This document shows, one piece after another, positions 6,177-12,850 of a stretch of DNA of 15,064 bases. Position 1 is the first letter of the stretch. Every line of letters begins with the position of its first letter. Source of the DNA: an uncultured Eubacteriales bacterium (GTDB taxonomy: Bacteria; Bacillota_A; Clostridia; Peptostreptococcales; Anaerovoracaceae); NCBI GenBank assembly GCA_902790885.1, contig CADATR010000030.1, positions 1-15,064 of the forward strand. Direction: 5' to 3'. The translations under genes and the position numbers were made by a program. Under the pieces are notes generated by a model. That model was not told where the DNA came from, ran no database searches, and saw only the letters and a program-made list of their open reading frames with translations.

Positions 6177-6536
6177 ATGGCTATGAAGAGACTTATAATT
6201 GAATTTGGTCAGGGTGTGGATATGCACGGCGGTGACCAGAACAACGCTGTACTGAAAGCTACCAAAGACGCGATCCATCACTGCTGCATGGCAGGAATAT
6301 CTGAGATTTTCGAAATAACTGATCGTAAGACACAGGCTTTCATCAAGGCTGATATATACGTTCCGCATCCGGAAGAAGTGGATCCATCTGTAGTTACGAA
6401 CTACCTTGAGTGGTGGAATGTAGAAGCGGAAGTCCACCATGGTGGGGCTAATCCTGAAGGTATTGCCCTCAACGGCAAGCCAAAGACAGAAATCACCATC
6501 GCAATCGTAGCACTGACGGTATATGTAGATGTATAA
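6177..6536 (+). CDS. Lin0512-family protein of unknown function
   Basis: A 119-residue protein matching the Lin0512 family as I recall it. The family's invariant N-terminal motif GxGxDxHG is present as GQGVDMHG (residues 12-19), followed by a conserved helix KATKDAIHHCC. The C-terminal half is mostly beta and ends in a hydrophobic strand (ITIAIVALTVYVDV). The family occurs in Firmicutes, some other bacteria and plants, and I know of no established function. Conserved Asp and His in the motif suggest a metal or catalytic site, which is inference. An alternative start is the second Met (MKRL, position 6183). It sits 2 bases after the phosphoesterase and 8 bases before the AlkZ-related gene, so translation is probably coupled. 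Confidence 0.85.
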   Translation: MAMKRLIIEFGQGVDMHGGDQNNAVLKATKDAIHHCCMAGISEIFEITDRKTQAFIKADIYVPHPEEVDPSVVTNYLEWWNVEAEVHHGGANPEGIALNGKPKTEITIAIVALTVYVDV

Positions 6537-6544
6537 AAAGAGTT

Positions 6545-7219
6545 ATGACTATCAATGATATATATGTAAAGACAATTGAAGATCTGGAGAGTGCGGTGAC
6601 TGAGCTTGGCTTCCTGCCGTTCTTCGGGAATTCCATTACGGGATTCTCATTGGAAGAGCATGTCGCACCGGGCATCTGGTTCACAGGTGAAGACGGACCA
6701 TGGGAGTGGAAGGGACCTGTGATCAATGAACTGGGATGCGCATACGGGAAGTTCTTTGAGAAGAAAGCAGCGTATATAAGCCCTGAATGGTTCCCTGACT
6801 TTGCCAACTACAGACGCGATGGTTACGACTTTGACGCAAGATATGAGGACGGTCTTGTATTCCATGGTGACAAGGTGCTGTATGATTTGATCGACAACAA
6901 CGCACCGATCCTGTCAAAGCATCTGAAGCATCTTGGGAATTATCGCAAAGGCGGTAACAAGGGCTTTGACACTATCATCAATCGCCTGCAGGCACAGGGA
7001 TATGTCCTTATAAGCGATTTCAGGTATATGATCGATAAAAACGGTAATGAATACGGCTGGGGAGTAGCAGAGTATTCAACGCCGGAGCATTTCATGGGTG
7101 CTGCATTTACGGACAAAGTGTATGACAGGACGCCTGAAGAATCATATGAAAGAGTATTTGAGCATTTGCACAGCATACTGCCCGGAGCAGATGAGAATGC
7201 GATAAAGAGATTTATGTAA
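6545..7219 (+). CDS. AlkZ-related protein (winged-helix glycosylase-like, function unknown)
   Basis: A 224-residue soluble protein with strongly patterned aromatic motifs: GPWEWKGPV near 57-65, YISPEWFPDFANYRRDGYDFDARYEDG about 77-103, then GNYRKGGNKGFDTIINRLQAQGYV and NEYGWGVAEYSTPE. I recognise it as the group annotated in clostridia as AlkZ-related, distantly similar to the winged-helix DNA glycosylase AlkZ/YcaQ, which unhooks interstrand crosslinks. Full AlkZ proteins are about 350-400 residues, so this is a short relative. I cannot confirm the catalytic QxQ or QxD motif of AlkZ; it is not obvious here, although RLQAQ is a possible match. The role is therefore open. It starts 8 bases after the Lin0512 gene with a weak ribosome site (AAAGAG), suggesting coupled translation. 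Confidence 0.6.
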   Translation: MTINDIYVKTIEDLESAVTELGFLPFFGNSITGFSLEEHVAPGIWFTGEDGPWEWKGPVINELGCAYGKFFEKKAAYISPEWFPDFANYRRDGYDFDARYEDGLVFHGDKVLYDLIDNNAPILSKHLKHLGNYRKGGNKGFDTIINRLQAQGYVLISDFRYMIDKNGNEYGWGVAEYSTPEHFMGAAFTDKVYDRTPEESYERVFEHLHSILPGADENAIKRFM

Positions 7220-7246
7220 CATATGCGGAAAGAGAGGATAAATCGT

Positions 7247-7528
7247 ATGAAAACTATCACTATGTTCCATATAAGCGAATGCAAGTATTGCGATATGGCC
7301 AGAAGGGCAATAGCAGAGCTGAGGGAAGAAAACCCTGAATACAAAGATGTTGAGATCGAGATGATCAATGAGGATGAGCATCCTGAGATCATAGAGAACT
7401 ACGATTACTGGTCAGTGCCGAGCCTGTTCATAGGTAAAGAAAAGATATTCGAGGCAGCACTTTTCATGCCGTATGAGACCATCAGGGATGGTGTAAAACT
7501 CGCCTTTACAGAGGCTTTGGCGCCCTGA
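7247..7528 (+). CDS. Glutaredoxin/thioredoxin-like protein
   Basis: A 93-residue thioredoxin-fold protein with active site CKYC (residues 11-14) after a first beta strand (ITMFHI) and the cis-proline loop SVPSLFIG. It fits a small glutaredoxin or NrdH-like group used to transfer electrons to a partner enzyme. The start at 7247 is chosen because GAGAGG lies about ten bases upstream; the ATG at 7223 has no ribosome site. It is 27 bases downstream of the AlkZ-related gene and probably the last member of the cluster begun by the phosphoesterase. The 63-base gap to the next gene holds no clear terminator. The partner protein is unknown. Confidence 0.85.
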   Translation: MKTITMFHISECKYCDMARRAIAELREENPEYKDVEIEMINEDEHPEIIENYDYWSVPSLFIGKEKIFEAALFMPYETIRDGVKLAFTEALAP

Positions 7529-7591
7529 CTCTTGATAGTCTTAAGGATAGCAGAATAGCAATCAGGACCTATGTGAAGAGGGACACAAAAA

Positions 7592-8374
7592 ATGAAACAG
7601 TATATAGTTGATGCATTTACGGACAAACCATTTTCAGGAAATCCAGCGGCAGTTTGTGTAATGGATAACTGGCCATCTGAAGAGTCTATGATGAAGCTGG
7701 CAATGGAAAACAATTTGTCGGAAACAGCATTCATCGTTAAGGAAAAGCATGGGTATCATTTGCGATGGTTTACTCCGGGAACAGAAATAGAACTGTGTGG
7801 TCATGCTACATTGGCATCTGCTTTTGTAATACTCAATTATTATGAATCGGAAAGTCAGGAAGTTCAGTTTGATACGCTGAGTGGCATTCTCACGGTAACC
7901 AGGAAGGGTTCGCTCTATGAAATGGACTTCCCGACATACGACCTGAAAGAGATACCGGTGACAGATGAGATGGAGAAGGCTTTTGGAGTCCGTCCGGTAA
8001 AGGCGGTTCTTGGCCTTGATCTTGTCTGCGTTTTTGAAACGGAAGAGCAGGTCAGAACAATGGAGCCTGATCAGACATTGCTTATGGGAATTGAAGGCCG
8101 GCTGCAGAATGCCACGGCAGCTGGGAGAGATGCGGACTGTGTGTCCAGAAGTTTCGCGCCAAAAGTGTCAGTTCCGGAAGATCCGGTATGCGGATCAGCT
8201 CATTGCCAGATCGCAGATTACTGGTCGAAAAACCTTGGAAAGACCAGAATCCATGCATATCAGGCATCAAAGCGAGGCGGACATTTGTACTGCGAGCTGA
8301 AGGGGGACGGAAGGATAGCCATATGCGGTGAAGCTGTTTTGGTGGCGATCTCGGAGATCGTAGCTGAACTATAG
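7592..8374 (+). CDS. PhzF-family isomerase/epimerase-like protein
   Basis: A 260-residue PhzF-fold protein. The start MKQYIVDAFTDKPFSGNPAAV is the classical family opening, and the catalytic glutamate is E44 in NNLSETAF, corresponding to E45 of PhzF. The segments RWFTPGTEIELCGHATLASA and DPVCGSAHC (C-terminal half) are the paired active-site loops. PhzF isomerises a dihydroanthranilate in phenazine biosynthesis, but no other phenazine genes are here. Most members of this type have unknown substrates and often act on small hydroxylated or amino acids. The ribosome site is AAGAGGG. It precedes the PHP and NUDIX genes at short distance (11 bases to the next), so it likely shares their transcript. 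Confidence 0.92.
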   Translation: MKQYIVDAFTDKPFSGNPAAVCVMDNWPSEESMMKLAMENNLSETAFIVKEKHGYHLRWFTPGTEIELCGHATLASAFVILNYYESESQEVQFDTLSGILTVTRKGSLYEMDFPTYDLKEIPVTDEMEKAFGVRPVKAVLGLDLVCVFETEEQVRTMEPDQTLLMGIEGRLQNATAAGRDADCVSRSFAPKVSVPEDPVCGSAHCQIADYWSKNLGKTRIHAYQASKRGGHLYCELKGDGRIAICGEAVLVAISEIVAEL

Positions 8375-8385
8375 GGATTTAAAAA

Positions 8386-9123
8386 ATGTATAAATACGAG
8401 ACCCATTGTCATACTTCACCTGTAAGCAGGTGCGGGAGAGCTTCTGCAGCAGATACGGTTTATTTTTACAGGCAGCTCGGTTATGACGGTATCTTTATAA
8501 CCAATCACTTCCTTGATGGAAACATAAACCATGAGGCAAGAGTTCTGCCTTATTGTGACCAGATAGAATATTATTTTTCAGATTACGAAGAGGGTGCCAG
8601 AATAGGTTCTGAAACAGGACTGAAGGTATTCCCCGGTGTTGAACTGTCATATAAAGGCACTGATTTCCTGATCTATGGGCTGGATAAAGACTGGTACAAG
8701 GCGCATCCTGAGATCCTTGACATGACCAAAACCGAGGAGCTTGCATTTATGATGGAAGAGGGTGCATTTATCATTCAGGCACACCCTTACAGAGAGGCAC
8801 ATTATATAGACCATATAAGACTGTTCCCGAGATCAGTCCATGGGGCTGAGGTGATCAACAGCAATCAGGCCTGGCTCTCCAATGAGATGGCGGAGATATA
8901 TGCTGATAAATATTGCCTGCTGAAAACTGCCGGCTCGGATAATCATTGGGCCGGAGGTGTATTTTCAAAACTGAAGGAACAGGGATACCGGCCGGAGATC
9001 GCAGGAGTGTGCAGTGACGCAGAACTAGAAAGTGTCCATGACTACATAAGCTGCGTCAGGACCGGAAAGGCGAAGCTCTTCCTGATGAATGAAGATAAGG
9101 AAGTGTATTTATGGCAGAAATAA
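8386..9123 (+). CDS. PHP-domain metal-dependent hydrolase
   Basis: A 245-residue protein formed by a single PHP domain. Metal-binding motifs are visible in order: ETHCHTSPVSRCG at the N-terminus (HxH), TNHF near 40, GVELSY near 85, IIQAHPYRE near 130, and AGSDNHW near 188. PHP proteins are phosphatases or phosphodiesterases, such as histidinol phosphatase, polymerase proofreading domains and 3',5'-nucleotide phosphatases; nothing here picks one out. It starts 11 bases after the PhzF-family gene with ribosome site AGGGA. Its last 13 bases overlap the start of the NUDIX gene, so the two are translationally coupled and may act on related phosphorylated compounds. Confidence 0.9.
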   Translation: MYKYETHCHTSPVSRCGRASAADTVYFYRQLGYDGIFITNHFLDGNINHEARVLPYCDQIEYYFSDYEEGARIGSETGLKVFPGVELSYKGTDFLIYGLDKDWYKAHPEILDMTKTEELAFMMEEGAFIIQAHPYREAHYIDHIRLFPRSVHGAEVINSNQAWLSNEMAEIYADKYCLLKTAGSDNHWAGGVFSKLKEQGYRPEIAGVCSDAELESVHDYISCVRTGKAKLFLMNEDKEVYLWQK

Positions 9124-9632
9124 TAGATCTGTATACCGTTGACAGAGAACATACGGGACTTACCGCGAAGCGGGGAGAGCCATTGCCTCAGGATACATAC
9201 CGCATGGTGGTCCACGTATGCATCTTCAACAGCAAAGGCGAGATGCTGATCCAGAAGAGAGCGGATGATATAGTCCGCTGGCCTTCGTATTGGGATATAA
9301 GCGTCGGCGGCGGAGCGAGCTCCGGCGACACCAGCAGACAGGCAGCTGAGCGTGAGACAGCTGAGGAGCTCGGGCTGCATATCGATTTCAGTGACAGGAG
9401 ACCGGTGATATCAGTCAATTTCTCGGATGGATTCGATGACTTCTACACTCTTGAAGAAGATATTTCACTTGAAGATCTGCACCTGCAGGAAGAGGAGGTA
9501 GCAGACGCAAAATGGGCAAGCCGGGAGGAGATCGAAGCAATGATCGATGACGGAAGCTTTATACCGTATCATAAAGAACTGCTCGGGTACCTGTTCTTCG
9601 CCAGAGAAGGACGGGGAACCTGGAATCTCTAG
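9111..9632 (+). CDS. NUDIX hydrolase
   Basis: A 173-residue NUDIX protein of the type related to YfcD and isopentenyl-diphosphate isomerase. The NUDIX box lies at about 63-86 and reads GGASSGDTSRQAAE then RETAEELGL, with Asp in place of the first Glu of the G-x5-E signature; this variant is common in this subgroup. The N-terminal segment QKRADDIVRWPSYWDISVGG is characteristic. NUDIX enzymes cleave nucleoside diphosphates linked to another group; the substrate cannot be predicted. Its ATG overlaps the end of the PHP gene by 13 bases, with AAGGAAG as ribosome site inside that gene. It ends a run of three genes beginning with the PhzF-family gene. Confidence 0.92.
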   Translation: MAEIIDLYTVDREHTGLTAKRGEPLPQDTYRMVVHVCIFNSKGEMLIQKRADDIVRWPSYWDISVGGGASSGDTSRQAAERETAEELGLHIDFSDRRPVISVNFSDGFDDFYTLEEDISLEDLHLQEEEVADAKWASREEIEAMIDDGSFIPYHKELLGYLFFAREGRGTWNL

Positions 9633-9663
9633 AGTGTAACTGCAGGAGAACGCTGATTCCGGT

Positions 9664-9806
9664 ATGAGTGAGGCAGAAGCGGAAGTCGATTATAAGTACC
9701 AGTCGATCTATGAGATAACATAGGCGATGTGAAGTGGATGCAGGGCGTGCAGATCAACCGCCCTGATGAGGCAGCTATAAGAAGGATGCTGGATAAGGCA
9801 CTGTAA
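9664..9806 (+). pseudogene. Coding remnants in the 198-base gap 9633-9830
   Basis: Two short frames lie here. One (9664-9723) runs from ATG through 19 codons to TAG. The other, in a different frame, is open at 9714-9806 and ends in ...PDEAAIRRMLDKAL before TAA. Together they look like the frameshifted C-terminus of a lost gene. The second piece (DVKWMQG...INRPDEAAIRR) vaguely resembles the end of a flavodoxin, where a hydrophobic strand is followed by a terminal helix. No ribosome site or full domain supports a working gene. The identification is weak. Confidence 0.3.
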
Positions 9807-9830
9807 ACACAATGTAAGGAGCGTGGCCAG

Positions 9831-10163
9831 ATGAGTATCACGGTAAACCTGTATTACACGGGAGAAAACGGGAATGCCCGTAAGTTCGCAGAGGAGATGG
9901 AACAGAAGGGAGTCGCTGACAGGATCAGAGCTGAGGAAGGCAATCTGCGGTATGAGTACTTCCTTCCGCTGAAGCAGCCGGAAACAGTGCTGCTCATCGA
10001 CAGCTGGACAGATCAGGACGCGATAGACCGCCATCACGCTTCGCCGATGATGGCAGAAATTGCCGCTCTGCGTGATAAATACGATCTGCATATGAAGGTG
10101 GAGCGCTTTGTTTCAGATGAAGGCGGAGTACCGGACAAAGACGAGCGCTTTATCAGGAAATAG
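9831..10163 (+). CDS. Antibiotic biosynthesis monooxygenase (ABM/YgiN-like) domain protein
   Basis: A 110-residue protein with a single ferredoxin-like ABM domain. The pattern VNLYYTGENGNARKFAEEMEQKG, then GNLRYEYFLPLKQPETVLLIDSWTDQDAIDRHHASPMM, is typical: a middle strand with E/S-W followed by D-x2-A-x3-H-H. Members are cofactorless monooxygenases, quinone or heme-related enzymes, or proteins of unknown function; YgiN acts on quinols. It has an AAGGAG ribosome site about ten bases upstream and is 12 bases from the next gene, so they form a pair. A quinone-related or flavin-related redox role fits the pairing but is not proven. Confidence 0.85.
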   Translation: MSITVNLYYTGENGNARKFAEEMEQKGVADRIRAEEGNLRYEYFLPLKQPETVLLIDSWTDQDAIDRHHASPMMAEIAALRDKYDLHMKVERFVSDEGGVPDKDERFIRK

Positions 10164-10175
10164 GAGGACAACGAA

Positions 10176-10502
10176 ATGAGTGAGAAAATAGTACAGACAG
10201 CCGGAAGAGACCAGCTTGGAGAATTCGCTCCGATGTTCGCACATCTTAATGATGATGTGCTTTTCGGCGAAGTATGGAATGAAGAAGCTATCGATGTGAA
10301 GACAAAGTGCATCATCACGGTCGTTTCGCTGATGGCATCCGGCATCACGGACTCATCTCTGACATACCATCTGCAGAATGCAAAGGCACATGGCGTAACC
10401 AAAGAAGAGATAGCTGCCATCATCACGCACGCGACGATGTACGTTGGCTGGCCTAAGGGATGGGCAGTTTTCCGTCTCGCTAAGGAAGTCTGGAACGATT
10501 AG
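10176..10502 (+). CDS. Carboxymuconolactone decarboxylase-family protein
   Basis: A 108-residue all-helical protein of the CMD family. Characteristic are VKTKCIITVVSLMASG, the helix with a central His in LTYHLQNAKAHGVTKEEIAAIITHATMYVGWPKGWAVF, and the overall length. It has no CxxC pair, so it is of the decarboxylase-like rather than the AhpD peroxidase-like branch. The only cysteine is in the first helix. The perfect ribosome site TAGGAGG precedes the start and the gene follows the ABM gene by 12 bases. In other Firmicutes such small CMD proteins often neighbour flavodoxin or oxidoreductase genes (from memory). Confidence 0.88.
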   Translation: MSEKIVQTAGRDQLGEFAPMFAHLNDDVLFGEVWNEEAIDVKTKCIITVVSLMASGITDSSLTYHLQNAKAHGVTKEEIAAIITHATMYVGWPKGWAVFRLAKEVWND

Positions 10503-10564
10503 AAGAACAAGGAGCGGACTATGAGGAAGATGAGCTGAAGTCATGGATCGTAGGACTGAAATGA
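10499..10564 (+). pseudogene. Possible C-terminal gene remnant after the CMD gene
   Basis: An open frame overlapping the CMD stop by 4 bases encodes an acidic 21-residue tail (LEEQGADYEEDELKSWIVGL plus K) and stops at 10562-10564. It has no start codon. The pattern of an acidic turn followed by W-I-x-G-L resembles the terminal helix of flavodoxins. It could be chance. From 10565 to 10583 I see nothing identifiable. Confidence 0.25.
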
Positions 10565-10583
10565 CTGTGAGAAGATTTTCCTC

Positions 10584-10612
10584 TTGAACCTGATACAAAA
10601 CTGGAATACAAT
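10584..10612 (+). promoter_or_regulatory. Predicted promoter of the thiamine-uptake operon
   Basis: TTGAAC (10584-10589) and TACAAT (10607-10612) are separated by 17 bases. Transcription would begin near 10619, just before the riboswitch. Confidence 0.7.
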
Positions 10613-10625
10613 CAATACAATAAAT

Positions 10626-10711
10626 AGCTAGGGGAGCTTTTGCTGAGAATCTAAGCCATGTGCTTATTGACCCTCATTACCTGATCCGGACAACACCGGC
10701 GTAGGGAAGCT
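10626..10711 (+). promoter_or_regulatory. TPP riboswitch (THI element)
   Basis: The conserved TPP aptamer elements are all present: GGGGAGC (10631), GCTGAGA (10642), ACCC (10670), then ACCTGATCCGGA and CACCGGCGTAGGGAA (10679-10708). P1 closes through AGCT (10626-10629) and AGCT (10708-10711), P2 through GGGG/ACCC, and P5 through CCGG 10686-10689 with 10696-10699. An extra 5-bp hairpin (TAAGC/GCTTA, 10652-10666) fills the variable region after TGAGA. It precedes an intrinsic terminator and a thiamine-transport operon, so thiamine pyrophosphate should end transcription early. Confidence 0.95.
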
Positions 10712-10737
10712 GATTATAAACAATCAGATCGTCTGAT

Positions 10738-10773
10738 ACTCCCCGTTCATAAGGATGCACGGGGAGTTTTTTT
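10738..10773 (+). terminator. Riboswitch-controlled intrinsic terminator
   Basis: ACTCCCCGT (10738-10746) pairs with ACGGGGAGT (10759-10767), extended by CAT/ATG around an AAGG loop after one mismatch, and runs into seven Ts (10767-10773). It lies 27 bases after the aptamer and 31 bases before the first start codon, so it is the expression platform. The left arm CTCCCC is also complementary to GGGGAG of the aptamer (10631-10636), giving a possible antiterminator. Confidence 0.92.
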
Positions 10774-10804
10774 CCGTGCGGATCAAAGAAAGGAAATGAT
10801 TAAG

Positions 10805-11101
10805 ATGGAAGCAAGTGTAGCAATCCAGAGCCTGCCGCAGATGCCTGACGATGATGAATTATGCCGTGTTGTAGATGAGGTAATAGCATATATCGCGGCA
10901 CAGGGTTATGAGTATTATGTAGGCCCGTTCGAGACAACGATCGAGGGACCATACGATGAACTCATGGACATTGTAAAGGAGTGTCAGCATATCGCCATTC
11001 GCGCGGGCGCGCCGTCAGTAGCTGCTTATGTAAAGATCAGCTACAAACCTGAGGGAGAGGTGCTTTCCATTGAAAGAAAGATCGGCAAATATCATAAGTA
11101 G
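10805..11101 (+). CDS. Small thiamine-binding protein (MTH1187/YkoF-like)
   Basis: A 98-residue protein of the thiamine-binding (formerly DUF77) family, a ferredoxin-like fold. Signature parts are ASVAIQSLPQ at the N-terminus, a conserved GPFETTIEGPYDELM near the middle, and AYVKISY near the C-terminus. Family members such as MTH1187 and the related YkoF bind thiamine or its pyrimidine moiety in the cytoplasm. The start is placed at 10805 because the earlier ATG at 10796 directly follows AGGAA with no spacing. It is the first gene of a riboswitch-controlled transport operon, so it probably receives or senses incoming thiamine precursor. The permease start lies inside its 3' end (32 bases overlap). 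Confidence 0.88.
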   Translation: MEASVAIQSLPQMPDDDELCRVVDEVIAYIAAQGYEYYVGPFETTIEGPYDELMDIVKECQHIAIRAGAPSVAAYVKISYKPEGEVLSIERKIGKYHK

Positions 11102-11834
11102 TCTGTACCCGGTCTGCACACTGATCGCGATCGTTATTGTATGGGAACTCGTATCGGTGCTGGGGATAGTTCCAAATTACATGCTGCCTTCACCTGTACA
11201 GATGATGCAGGCGTTTATCAAGGACTTTGCTGTCCTGATGGGGCACACCAGGGTAACTCTCATCGAGGCTGTCATAGGCCTCATTATAGGAGTATCCATA
11301 GGATTTGGAGGCGCAGTCCTGATGGACGCGTGGGAGCCTGCGTACAAGGCGTTCTACCCTATCATTGTGATAACGCAGACCATTCCGACAGTGGCCGTTG
11401 CGCCGCTTCTCGTGCTGTGGTTCGGATACGAGATGACTCCTAAAGTCGTTCTGGTCATAATCACTACATTCTTTCCGATCGCCGTTGGTGTGCTCGACGG
11501 ATTCCGTGCATGCGATAAAGACGCGATCAACCTGCTGAGGGCGATGGGAGCCTCGAGGGCGCAGATCTTCCGGCATATCAAGATCCCGGGAGCTCTCCCG
11601 CAGTTCTTCTCGGGCCTCAAGATCTCCGTGACCTATGCCATCGTCGGTGCTGTACTGGCCGAGTGGATGGGCGGATTCAACGGACTCGGAGTATACATGA
11701 CCAGAGTTAAAAAATCATTTGCGTACGATAAGATGTTTGCTGTGATCCTGCTGATCTCACTTGTCAGCCTGCTGATGATATGGGCAGTAGGATATGCGCA
11801 GAAAAAACTAATGCCATGGGAGAATAAAAAATGA
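11070..11834 (+). CDS. ABC transporter permease for thiamine precursor (ThiX-like)
   Basis: A 254-residue inner-membrane permease of the NitT/TauT/ThiX type, with about six hydrophobic segments. The cytoplasmic EAA loop that contacts the ATPase is RAMGASRAQIFRHIKIPGALPQFFSGLK (about residues 152-179 in total; key residues G-A-S and P-G-A-L-P). The start is a TTG at 11070, 32 bases inside the preceding gene, supported by GGGAGAGG nine bases upstream; no ATG start fits. The stop overlaps the lipoprotein start by ATGA. In this context the substrate is probably thiamine or a pyrimidine breakdown product of it. Confidence 0.92.
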   Translation: MKERSANIISSLYPVCTLIAIVIVWELVSVLGIVPNYMLPSPVQMMQAFIKDFAVLMGHTRVTLIEAVIGLIIGVSIGFGGAVLMDAWEPAYKAFYPIIVITQTIPTVAVAPLLVLWFGYEMTPKVVLVIITTFFPIAVGVLDGFRACDKDAINLLRAMGASRAQIFRHIKIPGALPQFFSGLKISVTYAIVGAVLAEWMGGFNGLGVYMTRVKKSFAYDKMFAVILLISLVSLLMIWAVGYAQKKLMPWENKK

Positions 11835-12850
11835 AGAAAAGAGCATTCAGTCTGATCGCAATTCTAGTTATTGCGACGTTAGTACTTGCCGGATGCGGAA
11901 GCAGCAAGTCCGGTGATGCGGAAGCAGATAAGGATCTCGCTGAGATCAATTTCGTCCTGGACTGGACACCTAACACTAACCATATCGGAGTTTATGTGGC
12001 AGACAAGCTTGGCTATTATGAAGAGGCAGGCCTAAAGGTAAACATTCAGCAGCCGCCTGATGACGGAGCTGAAGCGCTGGTGGCGTCGGGAAAGGCCCAG
12101 TTCGGCGTATCGTTCCAGGACACACTGTCATCTGTGATGGAAGGTGATGAAAAGTCCATGCCGATCACTTCGGTAGCGGCCATTATACAGCACAACACAA
12201 GCGGTATTATGTCGGCCAAGGAGAACAACATCACATCCCCTAAGGCGATGGAGGGCCATACCTATGCTACATGGGAGTGGCCTATCGAGCAGGGCATCAT
12301 AAAGAAGGTCATGGAAGATGACGGCGGAGATTTCAGCAAGCTCACACTGATCCCTCAGAGCGTCGATGATGAAGTCGCTGCGCTGAAGACCGGAGAGATA
12401 GATACGATCTGGGTATATTACGGCTGGGCAGGAGTTGCTGCAGAGGTGAAGGATTATCCGATCAACTATTTCGCTTTCAGAGACATAACACCTGCTTTTG
12501 ACTACTACTCACCTGTGATCATCGCCAATGACTCCTATCTTGAGTCTGACCCGGATCAGGCGAAGGCCTTCATAGAGGCTACTGCGCGCGGATACGAGTA
12601 TGTCGCGGAGAATCCTGATGAGGCAGCGGAGATGATGTGCGAGGCCGTTCCTGAACTCGATCCGGAGCTTGTAAAGGCAAGTGCCGAGTATCTGGCAGAC
12701 AAGTACATCGATGATGCTTCACAGTGGGGCGTATTCGACGCGGAGCGCTGGAACACTTTCTATAAATGGATCAACGAGAACAAGCTGTACAATGAGTCCG
12801 AGATCCCGATGGATACAGGATTCACCAATGATTATCTTCCTGCAAAATAA
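11831..12850 (+). CDS. thiY: Substrate-binding lipoprotein of the thiamine-precursor transporter (ThiY, NMT1/THI5-like)
   Basis: A 339-residue extracytoplasmic binding protein. A signal peptide ends in LAGC, so C22 is the lipidated residue, followed by a Ser/Gly-rich linker. The NMT1/THI5-like domain begins with INFVLDWTPNTNHIGVYVADKLGYYEEAGL (about 37-66 in total). This opening is a hallmark of ThiY, which binds the formylaminopyrimidine thiamine degradation product, and of relatives binding hydroxymethylpyrimidine. The central RxWYYGW-like segment here is WVYYGWAG near 195. It overlaps the permease by ATGA and the ATPase by TAATG, consistent with tight coupling. The ligand is inferred from family and the upstream TPP riboswitch. 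Confidence 0.93.
   Translation: MKKRAFSLIAILVIATLVLAGCGSSKSGDAEADKDLAEINFVLDWTPNTNHIGVYVADKLGYYEEAGLKVNIQQPPDDGAEALVASGKAQFGVSFQDTLSSVMEGDEKSMPITSVAAIIQHNTSGIMSAKENNITSPKAMEGHTYATWEWPIEQGIIKKVMEDDGGDFSKLTLIPQSVDDEVAALKTGEIDTIWVYYGWAGVAAEVKDYPINYFAFRDITPAFDYYSPVIIANDSYLESDPDQAKAFIEATARGYEYVAENPDEAAEMMCEAVPELDPELVKASAEYLADKYIDDASQWGVFDAERWNTFYKWINENKLYNESEIPMDTGFTNDYLPAK

Noticed and set aside
7592..8374. Phenazine biosynthesis locus because of the PhzF-family gene
   Set aside because: No phzA, B, C, D, E or G homologue is nearby, and PhzF-like proteins are widespread without phenazines.
9714..9806. Independent small protein gene ending in RRMLDKAL
   Set aside because: There is no start codon near the frame opening and no ribosome site at its internal ATG; better described as a remnant.
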